NCBI RefSeq assembly: GCF_003672135.1
Contig: NC_039506.1
Coordinates: 7,192,001-7,256,000 of the forward strand
Length of the DNA stretch: 64,000 nucleotides
DNA from: Ooceraea biroi
Taxonomy: Eukaryota > Arthropoda > Insecta > Hymenoptera > Formicidae
Direction: 5' to 3'
Below, in pieces: positions 1 through 16,352 of the stretch; within the stretch, counting starts at the first letter, position 1; each line of letters begins with the position of its first letter. Under the pieces are notes generated by a model. That model did no database searches and had not been told where the DNA came from. It saw only the letters and a list, made by a program, of their open reading frames with translations. The translations under genes were made by a program, and so were the position numbers.

Positions 1-3000
1 GCATACACGTACATACACTGGCATGCAGGCATATGTGCTCACCTCCGGAGAGTTCTTCTACCCTTCCCGGTGCTGCGTGTGTTATCCGGATACTCGAATC
101 TGGATGTTACTACGTTAAGTGGATACTTACGCTTGGCTACCTGCACGTGCAATATCTAGATGCGATATCGAAATCGACGATTGGCACAATTAATTAATAA
201 CGTTTTTTATTTTTGAGTGTTTTTTCATAAAAAGGGACTTCAAGAAAATTCCACATTTTGCTTTCTGGTTACACTGTTGTTCTATTTCTATTTTCTTCCT
301 ATATCGTCTACATTTTTTATTAGTGGCGCAACGCCGTCGTCAATTTTAGGATGTATCATTTAAATCAATCAATATTCGTATCTAGATTGATTGTACCGGC
401 ATCTAGACACGACGGTATCCAATGCAAAACACTGCTTTTTCCCTTTACAGCTGTTCAAGGTAGTCGGACCGCGCGCCGTTACTCTCATAGGTATTTTTAA
501 CGAGCTTCGCTCGTTCCCGTAAACATTAGCTGAATTTAATCGAGATCTCTTATTCGCGGTTAACGTTAACTACAGTTAATATAACAGATGACAGATCCTA
601 CATAGAATGTTCTTGCGAAACGCTTCCTTGTTCGGCTTGTGGGACGCAGGAGAATCAAAAAGAATGACAATGGCGCAATATTCCTCGCGATTATTCGAAC
701 AAGCGTGAAAATATCACAATGTAAAATGGACATTCAAATCCATAAATTTCATTCATTGAAATGAAAGCCAGAACGTTTTAACGCATTAAACTGGCTGACA
801 TACATGTAATATATATTTACATACAATGAAAAATCCTGTCGCTCAATAAATATAATTCTATCGGCTACAATTATCGAGTTTTGTTATTGTAACAGAAAAA
901 TGAATAAACTAAAAGCTATATAAGTATCTGAGATATATATAACTCGTAATTTTTACTATTTTATTTAAACATGAGCGAAAAAATAGCAAGCGTGAATCGT
1001 AATCGTAAAGTAAGAATTGTGATTTAACTGCCTATAATTACTCACATTTAACATATGTGATATAAGAAAAAATCAAAGTAAACGAGTTAAATATCATATT
1101 TTATTGTCCATCAAAAACTTTTTTAAATACGCTCTGCCGTGGAAAATCGCGAGGAGTGTTTGCTCTGAAGTGTAATTGTACAGTATTGTGTAAGCGCGCG
1201 CGATAGTGCTTAGCGATCGTACTTCCGAGCGACACTGTTAAAATAGCTATGTATAAAAGTTTTCAATCTTGGCTCGTCTCCAAGTTACATACGTAACGAC
1301 GTCTAAGTGTACATTAAACTGAAACGTGATGAAACGGATACGTCGCACGCACCGATAGATCCTCGTAGATTTGTCGCGATTGTGTATAAATGAAGCTCTC
1401 GTTTGAAGAGATAAGAACGGCAACCTCAAGCTCGACTGGTATTAGGATCTTACGCTTTTTAACTTGGTTCGAAAGTTAAAAGTACTTGGAAAATTTCCCA
1501 GGTGTAAAAGATTCTCGCCGCCTTATTAAGGTTTGCTTATGCAACTTTTCTCATACAGAGTTTTTTAATAAAGAATGAATAAAGTATCCGCCACACACAA
1601 GAGCAACAGAATTGAATAGAAAGGTCTCTCTTATAATATCTCTCCTATAATATCTCTCTTATAATATCTCTCTTATAATATCTCTCTTATAATATCTTCA
1701 ACGATATTTCAAACAAATTTATTTTCGCGAACGATATTGCAGCATATACTGCATGCTTACTGTAAAATAAAGAATAAACATTGAACGACGATAAATGAAT
1801 ACAATATGCCTGAACAACGACGTAAATACGCGACGTCAACTCATATCATAAATAATCTTAGAATCAAAAAGCAATTTTGCATAAATTACCTCTCTGTCTA
1901 AATGAAAAATTATGTGATACATGAAAGCACGGAGTTTCCCAAAACCAGTGGTAATAATTGTAAGAACAGATTATATGGAAAATATTCTAAGACAAAAATT
2001 CTTTCGATATATTCTTGTGCGAGTGCGTGAAATTTCAGCTCTGTCATTCATGAACTTTAATCGTTTCTCATTTAAAAATTATTATAGCTTAGCGCGACAT
2101 TTTCGTATAAAACTTTTTGTCTTGGAATATTCCACAGAATCTGGCCTTAATTATTATTACCGATGGTTTTGGGATATTCTATATAATTTCTAGCCTTACC
2201 ATTCAATTCTGCGTCTTTTAGCGAGCGTGTTTGATTTTACGTAATAATAGAATGTAATATCCACATTAATATTACTACGTGATGACGCATAATGTTTAAT
2301 TTACAGAGCAACGACTGATCGATATATATGTTCGCGTAATGATCGAATAGGAATTGAGAAAAGCTTTATTTGTTTATATAATGTCTACTTTCAGATGTCA
2401 AATGTAAGTGCACGCGTATTGATTTCGTTTCTACTTACTAAGCCGCTGGGCTTGCTCTACTTAGAAATAAAAGAAGATAGTTCTAGACTAATCATACTAA
2501 TGTAGGCAGATTGTGATAAACAGCGACAATAGCTTTTTCTTCGTCAGAAATGATAAGACTTTATTTCATCAAGAATTGACTTTTGAGATTTGAGTACACG
2601 CAAACATAAAGTAGCGCTGTGTTGCTTAAAAATTTATTTTTAAATTCATTCTCACTTGCCATTTTATCAACTTTATTTCTAATCCATTTTTATTTGTATT
2701 GTCGGTTTACTGTTATATTAATTGTTATATTAATTAATCAATGTACACTAAATACTATTTATTCAACGCAATTACTTTATTACTTGTTTCTAGATTTTGA
2801 AAAAATTGCACAAAATTATATTAATTATTTGGTGATTACAATTACTTGATAAAAAATCAGTTTCGTTACTTCGATTAATTTGTGGATAAAGTCTTCTTAT
2901 TTCTAATGACATTGTTGCTGAAATAATGACGGCAATATCGGATACGCTTGCGCTATCTAATTATGTCACTGGTCGTCGTTCTACTCATGCGATATGACCG

Positions 3001-5076
3001 ACATATAATAAAATATGACGTTTTGTTTTCACGTTCGTTTTTTTACGTAAATGTCCAAGCAAAACGATAACACGCGTTGTCTGCCGAACATTTTCAGTGA
3101 TTCAGTAACGGAGATGGAAAGTCATTGACGTTAATAGCATGAGAGCTCAAGGAAAGCGGGGAGAAGTTATCCCACGAACATTTATCACCGATACTAAATT
3201 TCATCGCAAATAAAAAATAAATTTCGATCTGACAAACGTAGCTTCGCAGATTGAAAAATATCAGAATTAAAAGGCTCGATGACGTTTGATAATCAACTCA
3301 AAAATCGATAATGCCGGCTCGGTTACCGAATAAGCGATGTTTGATGTGGTTAGTACTCATTAATAATGTTCTGTCAAAGTGCCACAACAAAATTGATCGA
3401 GAGTAATTTGCTTTTGTGATGATATGGAATAAGCTTCGGCAATACATGCGGCAAAATGTTCAGTGGATAACGGAATATGTTGGGTTGATCATGTGACGCT
3501 TGTAAATCAACAAATAATCGTATCAAACGAGATCGTTCAGTAACACCACTCTGTATATCTGCCATGTGTAAGCGATACGAATGAATATTGACAAAATTAG
3601 CACATCGAGATGAGAATGGGAGAATGTATCAAAATGAGGCGATAAGTCGGCAACAAGTATTATCCAGCGAATTAAATCTAAGATTGCATAATCATCCAGA
3701 CGATAACTTGTTGACATAAATGCCAGGTATGTTCACTTGAAGACTTACGCGAGCGTAGGCAAGCAATGCGGTAAAAAGAAACGAAGGAACAGCGTAAAGT
3801 AAGAGGGAAGAGTTAGGAGCTGCGGAAATAAAACAAAGTGCGTACATGAGAAAGAAAAAGAAAGAGAAGGATATATTTACAACGATGCTTCAAGTGTGTA
3901 TATCCTTGCAACCGTAAAGTGAAATAAATGACGGGAAAGTTTGGAGGAATTTGCTTGAATGGTGTCTCTGTGTATTTGTAACATTCACAACATCAGTCCC
4001 AACTTCCTTACAGTTTCATCTCGCATTGTCACAGAAGTAACGGCGCTCCTCCTCACTTTTTCTCATTTCATTACCCACTTTCCTCTCATCCAACTTTTCC
4101 GATTACCATCTATCATCAGCAAAGTATCTTTTCAACTCCCGTTTAGAAGGCGTCCAACGTCTCGAAAATTACAACTCACATTTATATCTCGCATGTTTTC
4201 CTCGCGCTCGTAACGTGGACTAGTCCCGAGACAATGTTATATCGAACAAATAAATTATCATAATCAGATGGATGCATCTAAAGCGCAAAGGGAAAAAATG
4301 TAGGTCTCCTTGTGACGTCCGCTCCAGAGTCTTCCGGACGTTTGCATTACTTGTGGGACGTTGCGGTTAAGACGTGGCACTGGCAGCGTCGCGACGCCGT
4401 AATACACAGGATATTAACTATACCACATCGCTCGATATTATGTTCGTTCTGCATTTCGGCGATGTGATATTCCGCAGGATCGTTTGTGCATTACATAAGT
4501 TAATGGATGCTACGCTGCGACATGCGAGCATGGAGATCATCATGGAACATCCGCTAAAGCAATTATAAGGCTCCGGGATTATACGCCAGTGTATACAACT
4601 AGTATTTCATCCTGGCATACCAGTTCAAGCATTTACTGCAACTAAAACCGTGGAATGCATTCCTTCGGATATTAATGTGCACCATTTACTTATCGCGCGG
4701 CGACTCATCTTCTTATCGTGTACGGAATATTGCAAAATCCGACGATATTTCGTAGCCAGATTCGTTGATAACGTATAGTTTATTATATAGCATTTCTAAG
4801 AAAAATGATAAGACATACAGCTCTTATTGAATCCAGTAAGATACATCACTCATTAAATTAATTAATTAATTAAGTAAATTAAAAAAGTGGAGAAAAATAT
4901 CTTAGAATTGTTATACAAGAAGAATGAAGTTAAAATGAAGTTTAACTATTTATACTTGTTTTACTAGAGCATGAAAATATGACGACTAAATATTGACGAT
5001 GTTATGTTCCTTATGAAGAATTCAACTATTTACATAATAATCACAGCTCTGTTCCATCTAAAAATCTTTCAAAAAA
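1..5076. other. AT-rich intergenic stretch, no supported gene
   Basis: I see no coding region here with a recognisable family, splice structure or codon bias. The longest open frames are 60 to 90 codons, which is what chance gives in AT-rich DNA. The stretch holds a 14-bp minisatellite (1625-1694), a small perfect hairpin (AACGAGC-TTC-GCTCGTT, 499-515) and a TTAA-type simple repeat near 4855-4875. Two overlapping minus-strand open frames at 3374-3717 were examined and not recognised. Confidence 0.6.
1625..1694. repeat. 14-bp minisatellite, five units
   Basis: Five head-to-tail copies of TCTCTCTTATAATA lie here; the second copy has one T-to-C change, and a partial unit follows. There are no unique spacers, so this is a simple tandem repeat and not a CRISPR-like array. 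Confidence 0.9.
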
Positions 5077-7270
5077 TTATGGTTCGATGGTTAGGATGAC
5101 CACGTAACCACTCGACATTTTAATAGGCTTAGCGACACACATTGTCATTACTATGAGGTCTTTTATTATCCATATTTTCAAAATTGTCCAATTCATTTTG
5201 TAAATATCATTAGAAACGTCAATGCTCTAAAGGAAATCAAGTAGAAAAATTATAATCAATTAGCTTATATGTTCCTAATAGCACCGTAAAAACCGGTAAA
5301 AATATTAGACAGCTCAATCTTTCTTTTACAGAAAAAAAATGGAAAATTTGGAATTAATAATATATTAAAATGTCGAATTTAACATGATATGATATTATCA
5401 ATAAATTAATAGTTTTAATCGAATAAGATTTTAAATTGTACGAATTAAAAATTAACAATATTACCTTCATCTTTAAAAATATGATAAAACAAGCGTATGC
5501 GAAGATTATTTTTTAATGTACCGATAATCTAAAAATGTCTCAACAGATTTCTATCTTTAATGTCACCTCGTTGCCGTACTAGCAATAAAGGAATATCTGC
5601 GTGAGTATGGGAGTATACAGGTAAGAAAAGACATGCGAAATCGAGCGTGAGTAGCGACGTCATGGTAGATATTTTGTAGATACTCATACAGAGAACGAGG
5701 GAACTAACGGAAAACTGGACGAACATCACTAATGTTAAAACATTGACCATATTCGCAAATCTGCGTGAAGTATTCGTTATTTTGTCTGAATAAATTATAA
5801 TTAAATTAAATATAAATATGAAATTAAATAGCTAGATGAGAAATAAATGTAATAATTATGATGTTCACAAGCGCAACATACTATGAACGAGCAATTGAAA
5901 AGCGGAAATTAAGTTTTAGAGCTTATATTATTTCAGAGCCTTGATCAATTTAAATTAACAAAATATAGAATTCATGAATCGCGAAGGATCTAATATTCTC
6001 GCTTTTATTCTTTTAGTCACCAAGAAAATACTTATAAATATAAAGGTGATGGTACATTAGATTACGGATCATCATTCTCTCTTACATAATGAGATCTTGG
6101 TCGGACTTATACTTTTTTTCAACATTCATCAGCAGCATCGGCAATAGATTAGTGCGATGGCACAGGGTCTCAAATTGAGAGCAGATCTGAATCATCATGC
6201 GGACAATCAACGTCTCGTGTGTAACGCTGGAATTGGCGCACAACATCAAAGTCACACATTGGAATAACAGCGTAGGCATGAAGATATATATCGACCATAC
6301 GTCAAAGGGCGCCTAATCATATACCGGAAAGCTGCACGTCCACTACCAACATGTAAAATTACGCAAAGGGTATACATATAAGGGAATATCGCGCAGGACT
6401 CAGAATCTCGCAGATGATCGTGACCTGTTTAAGGAATTTAAATTGTCTTCATAAAATAAATTGGTATTATATTTCAATTAAATTTAATATTGTGCAATTA
6501 ATGCACTTAAGAGTATTGAAAGCAGGTTCACATCAAATATCGTGCTTAATTATACTTAAGAACAATATCCGAAATGTGCTTAAGAAAAATTTAAACTCTG
6601 TATACATTACTTAGAGTTATTCTATTTTCAGGGAAAATTAACGCTATAAATCTAAATAAAACAAGAGAGAAGAAGAGGAGAGAGAGGAAAAAGTTTATCT
6701 TACGAAAAGATACTGCCCTTCAGTCAGACTAGATGATACATAGAGGTGCTTTTAAAAGATTATTTCGCGAATAAAAATAACGGTGAAAAGAAGAAGGTAG
6801 ATAAGAAAGCTCGTTACAGCTCTCTTTGCGATAATTCGTTAAAATTACACAAAAATTAACGAGATTGGTTTTCTATTCTATGATCCATTTGGTAATTGTA
6901 TACCTCGCGTTTCGGTCGAATTTTGCTTGGATCGATACTTTATGACCCTCTTTAGGGATGCAATTCTCCCTCAGCAGCATCTTGTTCAATTATCTTCCCG
7001 CAGCTATAAAGAGATGCACGATCTTGCGAGAAACGCTGTCGATCGAAAGAAATATAGGTAGCACTTGTTCACGAATTGTTCACGAACTAAGTTCGCCGAC
7101 ATGAAGAAGATGTTCACAAGACCGTAGAATACAAACGTATTCAGCAGCGTGATCATAAAGACGAAGTACAAGTTATACATTCAATATTTCAGCAAGTTGA
7201 CAGGAAAATACACCGGTTGCTAGTAGACGGTGTAATTGAACAGAGCGAATGACACCGGAAGTATGTGCAT
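5077..7270 (-). pseudogene. Odorant receptor (7tm_6 family) pseudogene
   Basis: This is the decayed remnant of an insect odorant receptor, a seven-transmembrane ligand-gated cation channel subunit that works with Orco in olfactory neurons. Four remnant exons can be read. E1 (from ATG at 7270 to about 6890) reads LPVSFALFNYTVY, a stop, then QPVYFP, and later MLLRENCIPKE in another frame. E2 (about 6420-6086) contains IQICSQFETLCHR and ends at a GTAAGA donor. E3 (about 5765-5551) contains NMVNVLTLVMFVQFSVSSLV and then FLYC-stop-YGNEVTLK. E4 (5226-5077, after a CTTTAG acceptor) reads SIDVSNDIYKMNWT and later KPIKMSSGYVVILTIE. In-frame stops lie at 7222-7220, 7183-7181, 6315-6313 and 5581-5579. 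Two of them sit where this family normally has Trp (GYW..P and YCWYGNEV). Frame changes occur inside E1, E2 and E3, and the usual last exon was not found. The family call comes from remembered motif patterns; the stops and frame changes are read directly. Confidence 0.85.
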
Positions 7271-8072
7271 CTTTCTAGTGTGTGACTTCCTCTCGATATC
7301 TCCCGATCATCGTCGTGTGCCGATTGCTTGCATAATACAATTATATATTCCTGTTCTTATTATAAGTATTATTTTAATTAACAATTATAGTTATAATAAA
7401 TTATAGCATCATCCTATCATTGTTACTGCAGATAAATGCTTGCCTCAAGACAAGAAGCAATTTTCACATCAAATTTAAAAGTCGAATTTAAAAAGATATT
7501 TAAAAGTCGGACTAATCGTGAAATGAATCGAGAACGATGATAATTCTAAACGCACTTTTTTCCTTTCTTTTTTCTTCTCGCGTGTACATTCGCCATCCGT
7601 CTTCTTCAACATTGTTGCGGAATTTCTATAATAAGTCTTTGTAACGGCGACATAAATGCATTATTAACAGCCACCGTATATATAAATTATATTCCCCTGC
7701 ATAATACAGAACGTCTCTTACGTTACGTATTCGAAAATTTCCTCGGTAATTACACGTAGCTGAAGGAATTATTTATTTGCAAAGTAACCCTCGCATATTG
7801 TTGCATTATCTATGATAGCTAAAAGGGACGAAAGATAAGAAAGAACAGGGACGTAAAATACAGAACACGACAAAACTATGTCGCGTGTACATTTCTCAGA
7901 CTATCTATGTCACAATGACGACATGCGTGCGTGTGCGTATTTGCTTCTTTCTTCGTTATATTCGTTATACTCAAACACAAATTACGCGATACAGAATCGA
8001 TGCATTTTCTGAAATCGGGTGAAAATTTACGGACATGCAATGCAGACAATTGAAAATGAGTAATGTTTCTAC
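7271..8072. other. Intergenic, nothing recognised
   Basis: This AT-rich spacer lies between the 3' end of the helicase gene and the 5' end of the receptor pseudogene, both on the minus strand. I see no coding region, RNA gene or notable repeat in it. Confidence 0.6.
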
Positions 8073-8078
8073 TTTATT
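8073..8078 (-). terminator. Polyadenylation signal AATAAA of DHX16
   Basis: TTTATT on the plus strand gives AATAAA on the minus strand, 74 bases beyond the DHX16 stop codon at 8153-8155. That is a normal distance for a short insect 3' untranslated region. It is the closest canonical signal; a more distal one cannot be excluded. Confidence 0.65.
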
Positions 8079-8152
8079 TATACACCGTAAAAACGGGGTA
8101 TGTACAAAATATAATTTAACTACAATGAAGAAGTAGTGCGAAAATCGTCTTT

Positions 8153-11852
<3,700 letters not shown>

Positions 11853-14800
11853 TTTGAAAACCGTAGAGGTTATATCTTCACAAGCTCGCTAAACTATACA
11901 CACAGAAAAGTACTGTTATTCAGAACATAGCAACAAATAGAAGACATTATATATAAATAAAGTGACAAATATATACTTACACAATAACAAATTTAGTAAA
12001 ATGAAACTGCGTACGCAACACTAGATTTGTTATTATTCATTAAATACATCACAGATCATACATCACGTCAAACTCGATCAAGGTATATATGTATAAGAAG
12101 AAAAGTTCATGATATTTTCTACTGTCGGTAAAATATTTACCGGTAAGATATTTACTGTCAGTAAATACCAACACTTAATAATATCAATTTCAAACTGTAT
12201 TGAATCCTATAAAGTATAAACTAAAATAATAATTATTATGTATGAATATCTACGCTCAATAATAAAACTAAAATAAAGAATTCAAACTTAAAATAAAATT
12301 AACTATACATATATAAATTATATATTCATACATATACGCTACACAATTGTATTGCAAAATGAGTATTACTTTTTTTTAAAAAAAGCTAAATAAAACTGTA
12401 CATTTTACCACTAATATAATACTCGAAATATTATGTATATATATTTATTTATTGTATATCCATAGTTTAAATTTGCGCGCAGACATAAATAAATTCGTGA
12501 ATAACGTGAGCAAGATTCCACGTCGCCCACACACGCACAGACAATTTTCCTCCCAATTCATTTTTCCTTCCCGGATGAGAATCAGTTACTGACCGAATAA
12601 TTTCATGCATACTTGGCCAGGGGTCTGCCCGTTACGTAGAAATGCAATTTTAATTCTTTGTGTATATTTGTGTCATATTATTACAATGCGGACAATCCTA
12701 CCAAAGTTCATTCACAGTGACTGCTATATGAGTGGGGCGCCGATACGTGAGGTCAATCGACAAACAGAAAGATTATTGATGACAATAAAGAAAATGTCTT
12801 TGTCTTGTTATCACAAATAAAAGGAGAATTCTTAAACTCTTAAACAATTTAAAACTTGATCTATATATTACGTCACATCTGTTTTCGCTTTGCTGCAGAC
12901 TTTTCATTATATAATCTTCGTAATCTCTTCTTGGAATTTTTCTTTAATGAGTTTACAAAGTTTAGTAAAACTTTTGTTATCTAAGGAATCAATGTGATTT
13001 AAAGTATTCGAAGTAACTCACGTATACTTCATCTTGCGCTTGTTATACTGACGTGAGAAAAGGAAAGAAAGAAAGTAATGAAGAACAACTGAACAACAAA
13101 TGAAGAAGTTACACAACACATATAGATATACATATGCACGCCTCTATATTATATCAGAATGATGTAAAACTTGTCAGAAATCAAGAGAAGCGGGCATAGC
13201 ACATACTTCGCAGCTGTCAAGCTTTCACAAATTAAAGAGGAGCTAGAAAAGCAGGCCAGCTAATTCCACGTGTACGAGAGTACAATAATCTTCAATAGTC
13301 CGATTTTTATTACATTATCTACAAAATAATATACTTAAATAAAATATATATAGTTATATTCATTATAGTCTTATAGTCTTTGGAAATTATATTAAAACTA
13401 AAGTTAACAAATGTTTTCAACGAAAGCACCATATAAAGATAGACAGAGGAAAAACGATACCCATTATAAAATGACTCGCAGGATCTAACGGCAACATTGA
13501 GAAACGTCAGGTTGTTATAATCGTACGAGGAATCCGCCAATGCATCCATCACGGTCTTTCATGAGATTCCCTATAATCGCTAATAGCATCTTAAAAATCT
13601 CACAAAAGGTCTACCATGACCTACCTGTCTACCTGCATTTTTCGGGCAGCATCATTTATCTTCTACGTCTATTTCATTTCCTGTTTATTTCAATCTTTGA
13701 CAATCTTTAGCGCATCGTCTAATAATAATTTATTGCTACTCAAACGTGTTCTTCTTAGAAAGTAAACTTTGCGTTTAAATAATAAACGAGAAGAAAGCGA
13801 GTGATTAATTTATCATTATTCGAAGTGAATTATGTATTATGTATAAACTATAGTAGAAACTCTCTCCCTAGTTATAACCAATCGATTTAATTATCTACGT
13901 AGTGTAAATAATTATATAATTATATTATAAATGATACATGTATAATTAAAGCATAGTAAAGCATAATTAAATCAATTTAAACATATTTTTTAAATATGTA
14001 AGTAAAATTTAATTATTAATGATATATAGTTATTGATTAAAGGTCTTATTTTGTATTTGTTGGCTAATTTGATTTGGGCTTGTAATAATAATTATATGAC
14101 AAACATGTGATTGTAAAACATCAGTGTTTACTCCAAAGCGTAAAAGAATACAATAACGTGGATGCACCCATCATAAGCGCGATTTAGCATAACAACGGAA
14201 AAAATAGTAAGGCATCGGTACATCTTGTGTTTAGTGAATGCAGCAAAAGTATGCACGTGCGTGTACAATTGCGAGATTCAGTTATGCCGCGCTGATCAGT
14301 TCTCGGTTACGTTACATCCATTAATAAAGCGAAATGCAGGTGGATTACACGCATTGTTAAATATAAATGTAACGGTGAAATAAGAGGAAGTAGACTGTGC
14401 AATATCAAGATATTAATCGATATATACATACGTGGTTGTTATATACATTCATGTTATTTCAATTGTTAATGGCAGCATGTATTATATTATTTATGGAAAA
14501 CATCTGTTCCTGGCAAGGAAAGGAAGTTTGAAATTTCATTGCAATGTAATTGCGATTCCGGGTGAAATTCTGGCATTTTTTATGACGGTTCGACGTTCTT
14601 GAAAGTAAAATATCTAAACAATGTAAGTTCAAATGACAAACAACTTTTCGGAGACTGAAAGGTTCGAGTGTTTATATCCCTATTGCCTCTTTTCTGAAAA
14701 CACTCTAAAGATTGCTTGACTCATATTAGGGGATTTACGGGAAGAATTACAACTAAAAGCTGTGCAGGTAGACACGCCAGGCCGATTTACGAGGAGAACG

Positions 14801-15899
14801 CATTACAACTAAAAGCTGTACAGGTATCAGCTGCGCAGGTAGACACGCCAGGCTGCAGAAAATGTTGATGGGATAAAGAGAGAAAGATTCAAATGGGAGT
14901 GGGGAAAGACTATTCTGTGTGGAACACCAAATGGTGGTAGAGAGTCCGGCATGGTGGAAGTCAGCCACGAAGACGTGACGTACATACTCGACAGTGTACA
15001 GTGCACCATGGCGTAGCTATGGCATAGTTAAAGTGGGAGAAACCGTGTATGACCGTACTCAGCCGTGAGCCAGTCCCGTGTGAACGACCGTGAAGTGAAC
15101 CTCGGATGGTGCACTTGGGACCTTGAGTCCTCTCTGCTCCTACACTCTCTGGAAGTGCTTCCGCGCTTCAGGATAGTCGGCGACGCATCGGCGAGTTGGG
15201 CCGAGGAAAGTGAACGGTTATCAGTGAGTTCTTCATTGTAATTGTCGGATTTTTTATTCTCAAAGTGTGAAGGGAGGGATTGCATTTCTGGCATTGCTGC
15301 ACTTGATCGTTCTCCAGGAGAAATTTGTTGGTCCAGATTCTTGTTCGACAATGTGCGTTTCGCGGATGCCTGCAGTGTGAATCGAATGTGGAGAAATCGC
15401 GCCGAGATTGTTCCAAATGTGAGATATGAAAAATCTGATGCTTGGACAATAGCAATTGATTGGTTGTTCTATGTGCTAGTTAATGATATCTAAAGTGAGA
15501 AATTAAAGAGAATTGTTGCCTTCGATGAAATCATTGATCCATAAACTTACTGTATTGTTTGCTAATATTGTATTTTTGATAAAAGACATATAAAAGACAT
15601 TTTATATTTCGATTACTTAATAAGTAGAGCTTGAATTTTTATACAGTCTATATTAGTGAAATTTGATAAATTATTTATTCAGATATATCTTCTTTTAAAT
15701 AATACTTGGTAGGTTTGATGTCAATGTTGATAAAAATATTTTATTAAATCTATCGATTTTATATTGACATTCAAATTTTGTATACGTAGTTTATTTTAAA
15801 AAAGTGCTCACAAATTCATTTAAAAATTAAGAACAAACAAAGAGTTGATGAGCAATAAAAAAGAAAACAGTGAAGTGCAGCGAGTTAAAGTGAAAATAC
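11853..15899. other. Intergenic region between the divergent DHX16 and SEA/EGF genes
   Basis: The left end must hold the DHX16 promoter and 5' leader, but I see no clear TATA or initiator. The middle (about 12000-14700) is very AT-rich and non-coding by eye, with an imperfect palindromic stretch at 12121-12175. The right end (about 14950-15223) is GC-richer and ends in a donor-like A/GTGAGTTC at 15224. It could therefore be an upstream non-coding exon of the downstream gene, though no matching acceptor was demonstrated. A minus-strand open frame at 13319-13552 has coding-like codon use for about 35 codons but no recognised family. Confidence 0.5.
14746..14852. repeat. Short imperfect direct duplication
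   Basis: The segment beginning ATTACAACTAAAAGCTGTGC and ending GACACGCCAGGC (14746-14782) recurs at 14802-14852. In the second copy the central AGCTG.xCAGGTA part is itself doubled. This is a local tandem duplication with slippage and has no obvious function. Confidence 0.8.
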
Positions 15900-16352
15900 A
15901 AAAGGAAAGAGACTTTGCAGCAAGGGAACAGAACTAACCGCATAAGGCAGGCTTAAGGTACTCTGGGTATTAAGTTAAAGTCCGGCGCGGCGCTTTGGCC
16001 GAAAACCTGACGTGAACACCGGTCTGATCCGCCGCCAAGTAGGTCAACCGGCGTGCGCGAGAGTGCGAGACTGCGAGTAAGAGAGAAAAAAAAGAACAGA
16101 AAGAAGGATAAGGAGGGAGGTCGGAAAAGGAGGAATGGTGTGCTGTAGGCAGCGCCCGTGAAGTCGACTCTCCTGATGACCGCCGGCTCTCTGTAAGTTT
16201 GTGATCCAAAATGGCGGACATCGGCAGGCACCACGGATTACTTCGAATCGACAACGGCCAATCCGGCTTCGATTGCACGGAATTCTGAAGAAAGGCGACC
16301 CACCGCTTCCTCGATATTCATACCACTAATCCTGTTAACACGACAGAAGACG
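15900..16352 (+). promoter_or_regulatory. Probable 5' untranslated leader and proximal promoter of the SEA/EGF gene
   Basis: The stretch just upstream of the start codon is purine- and GC-rich and changes abruptly from the AT-rich DNA before it. It carries phrases common in insect leaders (AAAGTGAAAATAC near 15889) and no long open frame in the coding sense. A CCAAAATGGCGGAC block at 16206-16219 resembles the YY1/Pleiohomeotic binding consensus found close to many transcription starts. The exact transcription start cannot be placed, and a further upstream exon ending near 15223 is possible. Confidence 0.4.
16211..16288 (+). other. Upstream open reading frame of 25 codons
   Basis: ATG at 16211 in a strong context (CCAAAATGG) opens a 25-codon frame, beginning MADIGRHHG and closing with TGA at 16286-16288, 64 bases before the main start. 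If the transcription start lies upstream of 16211, this frame would be translated first and could dampen translation of the main protein. If transcription starts downstream, the same bases are only a promoter element. Confidence 0.4.

Noticed and set aside
1625..1694. Regular 14-bp repeats considered as a CRISPR-like array
   Set aside because: The units abut with no spacers, and the genome is clearly eukaryotic.
3374..3717. Two overlapping minus-strand open frames considered as a further receptor or transposase fragment
   Set aside because: Neither frame shows receptor or transposase motifs, and the frames are not linked by credible splice sites.
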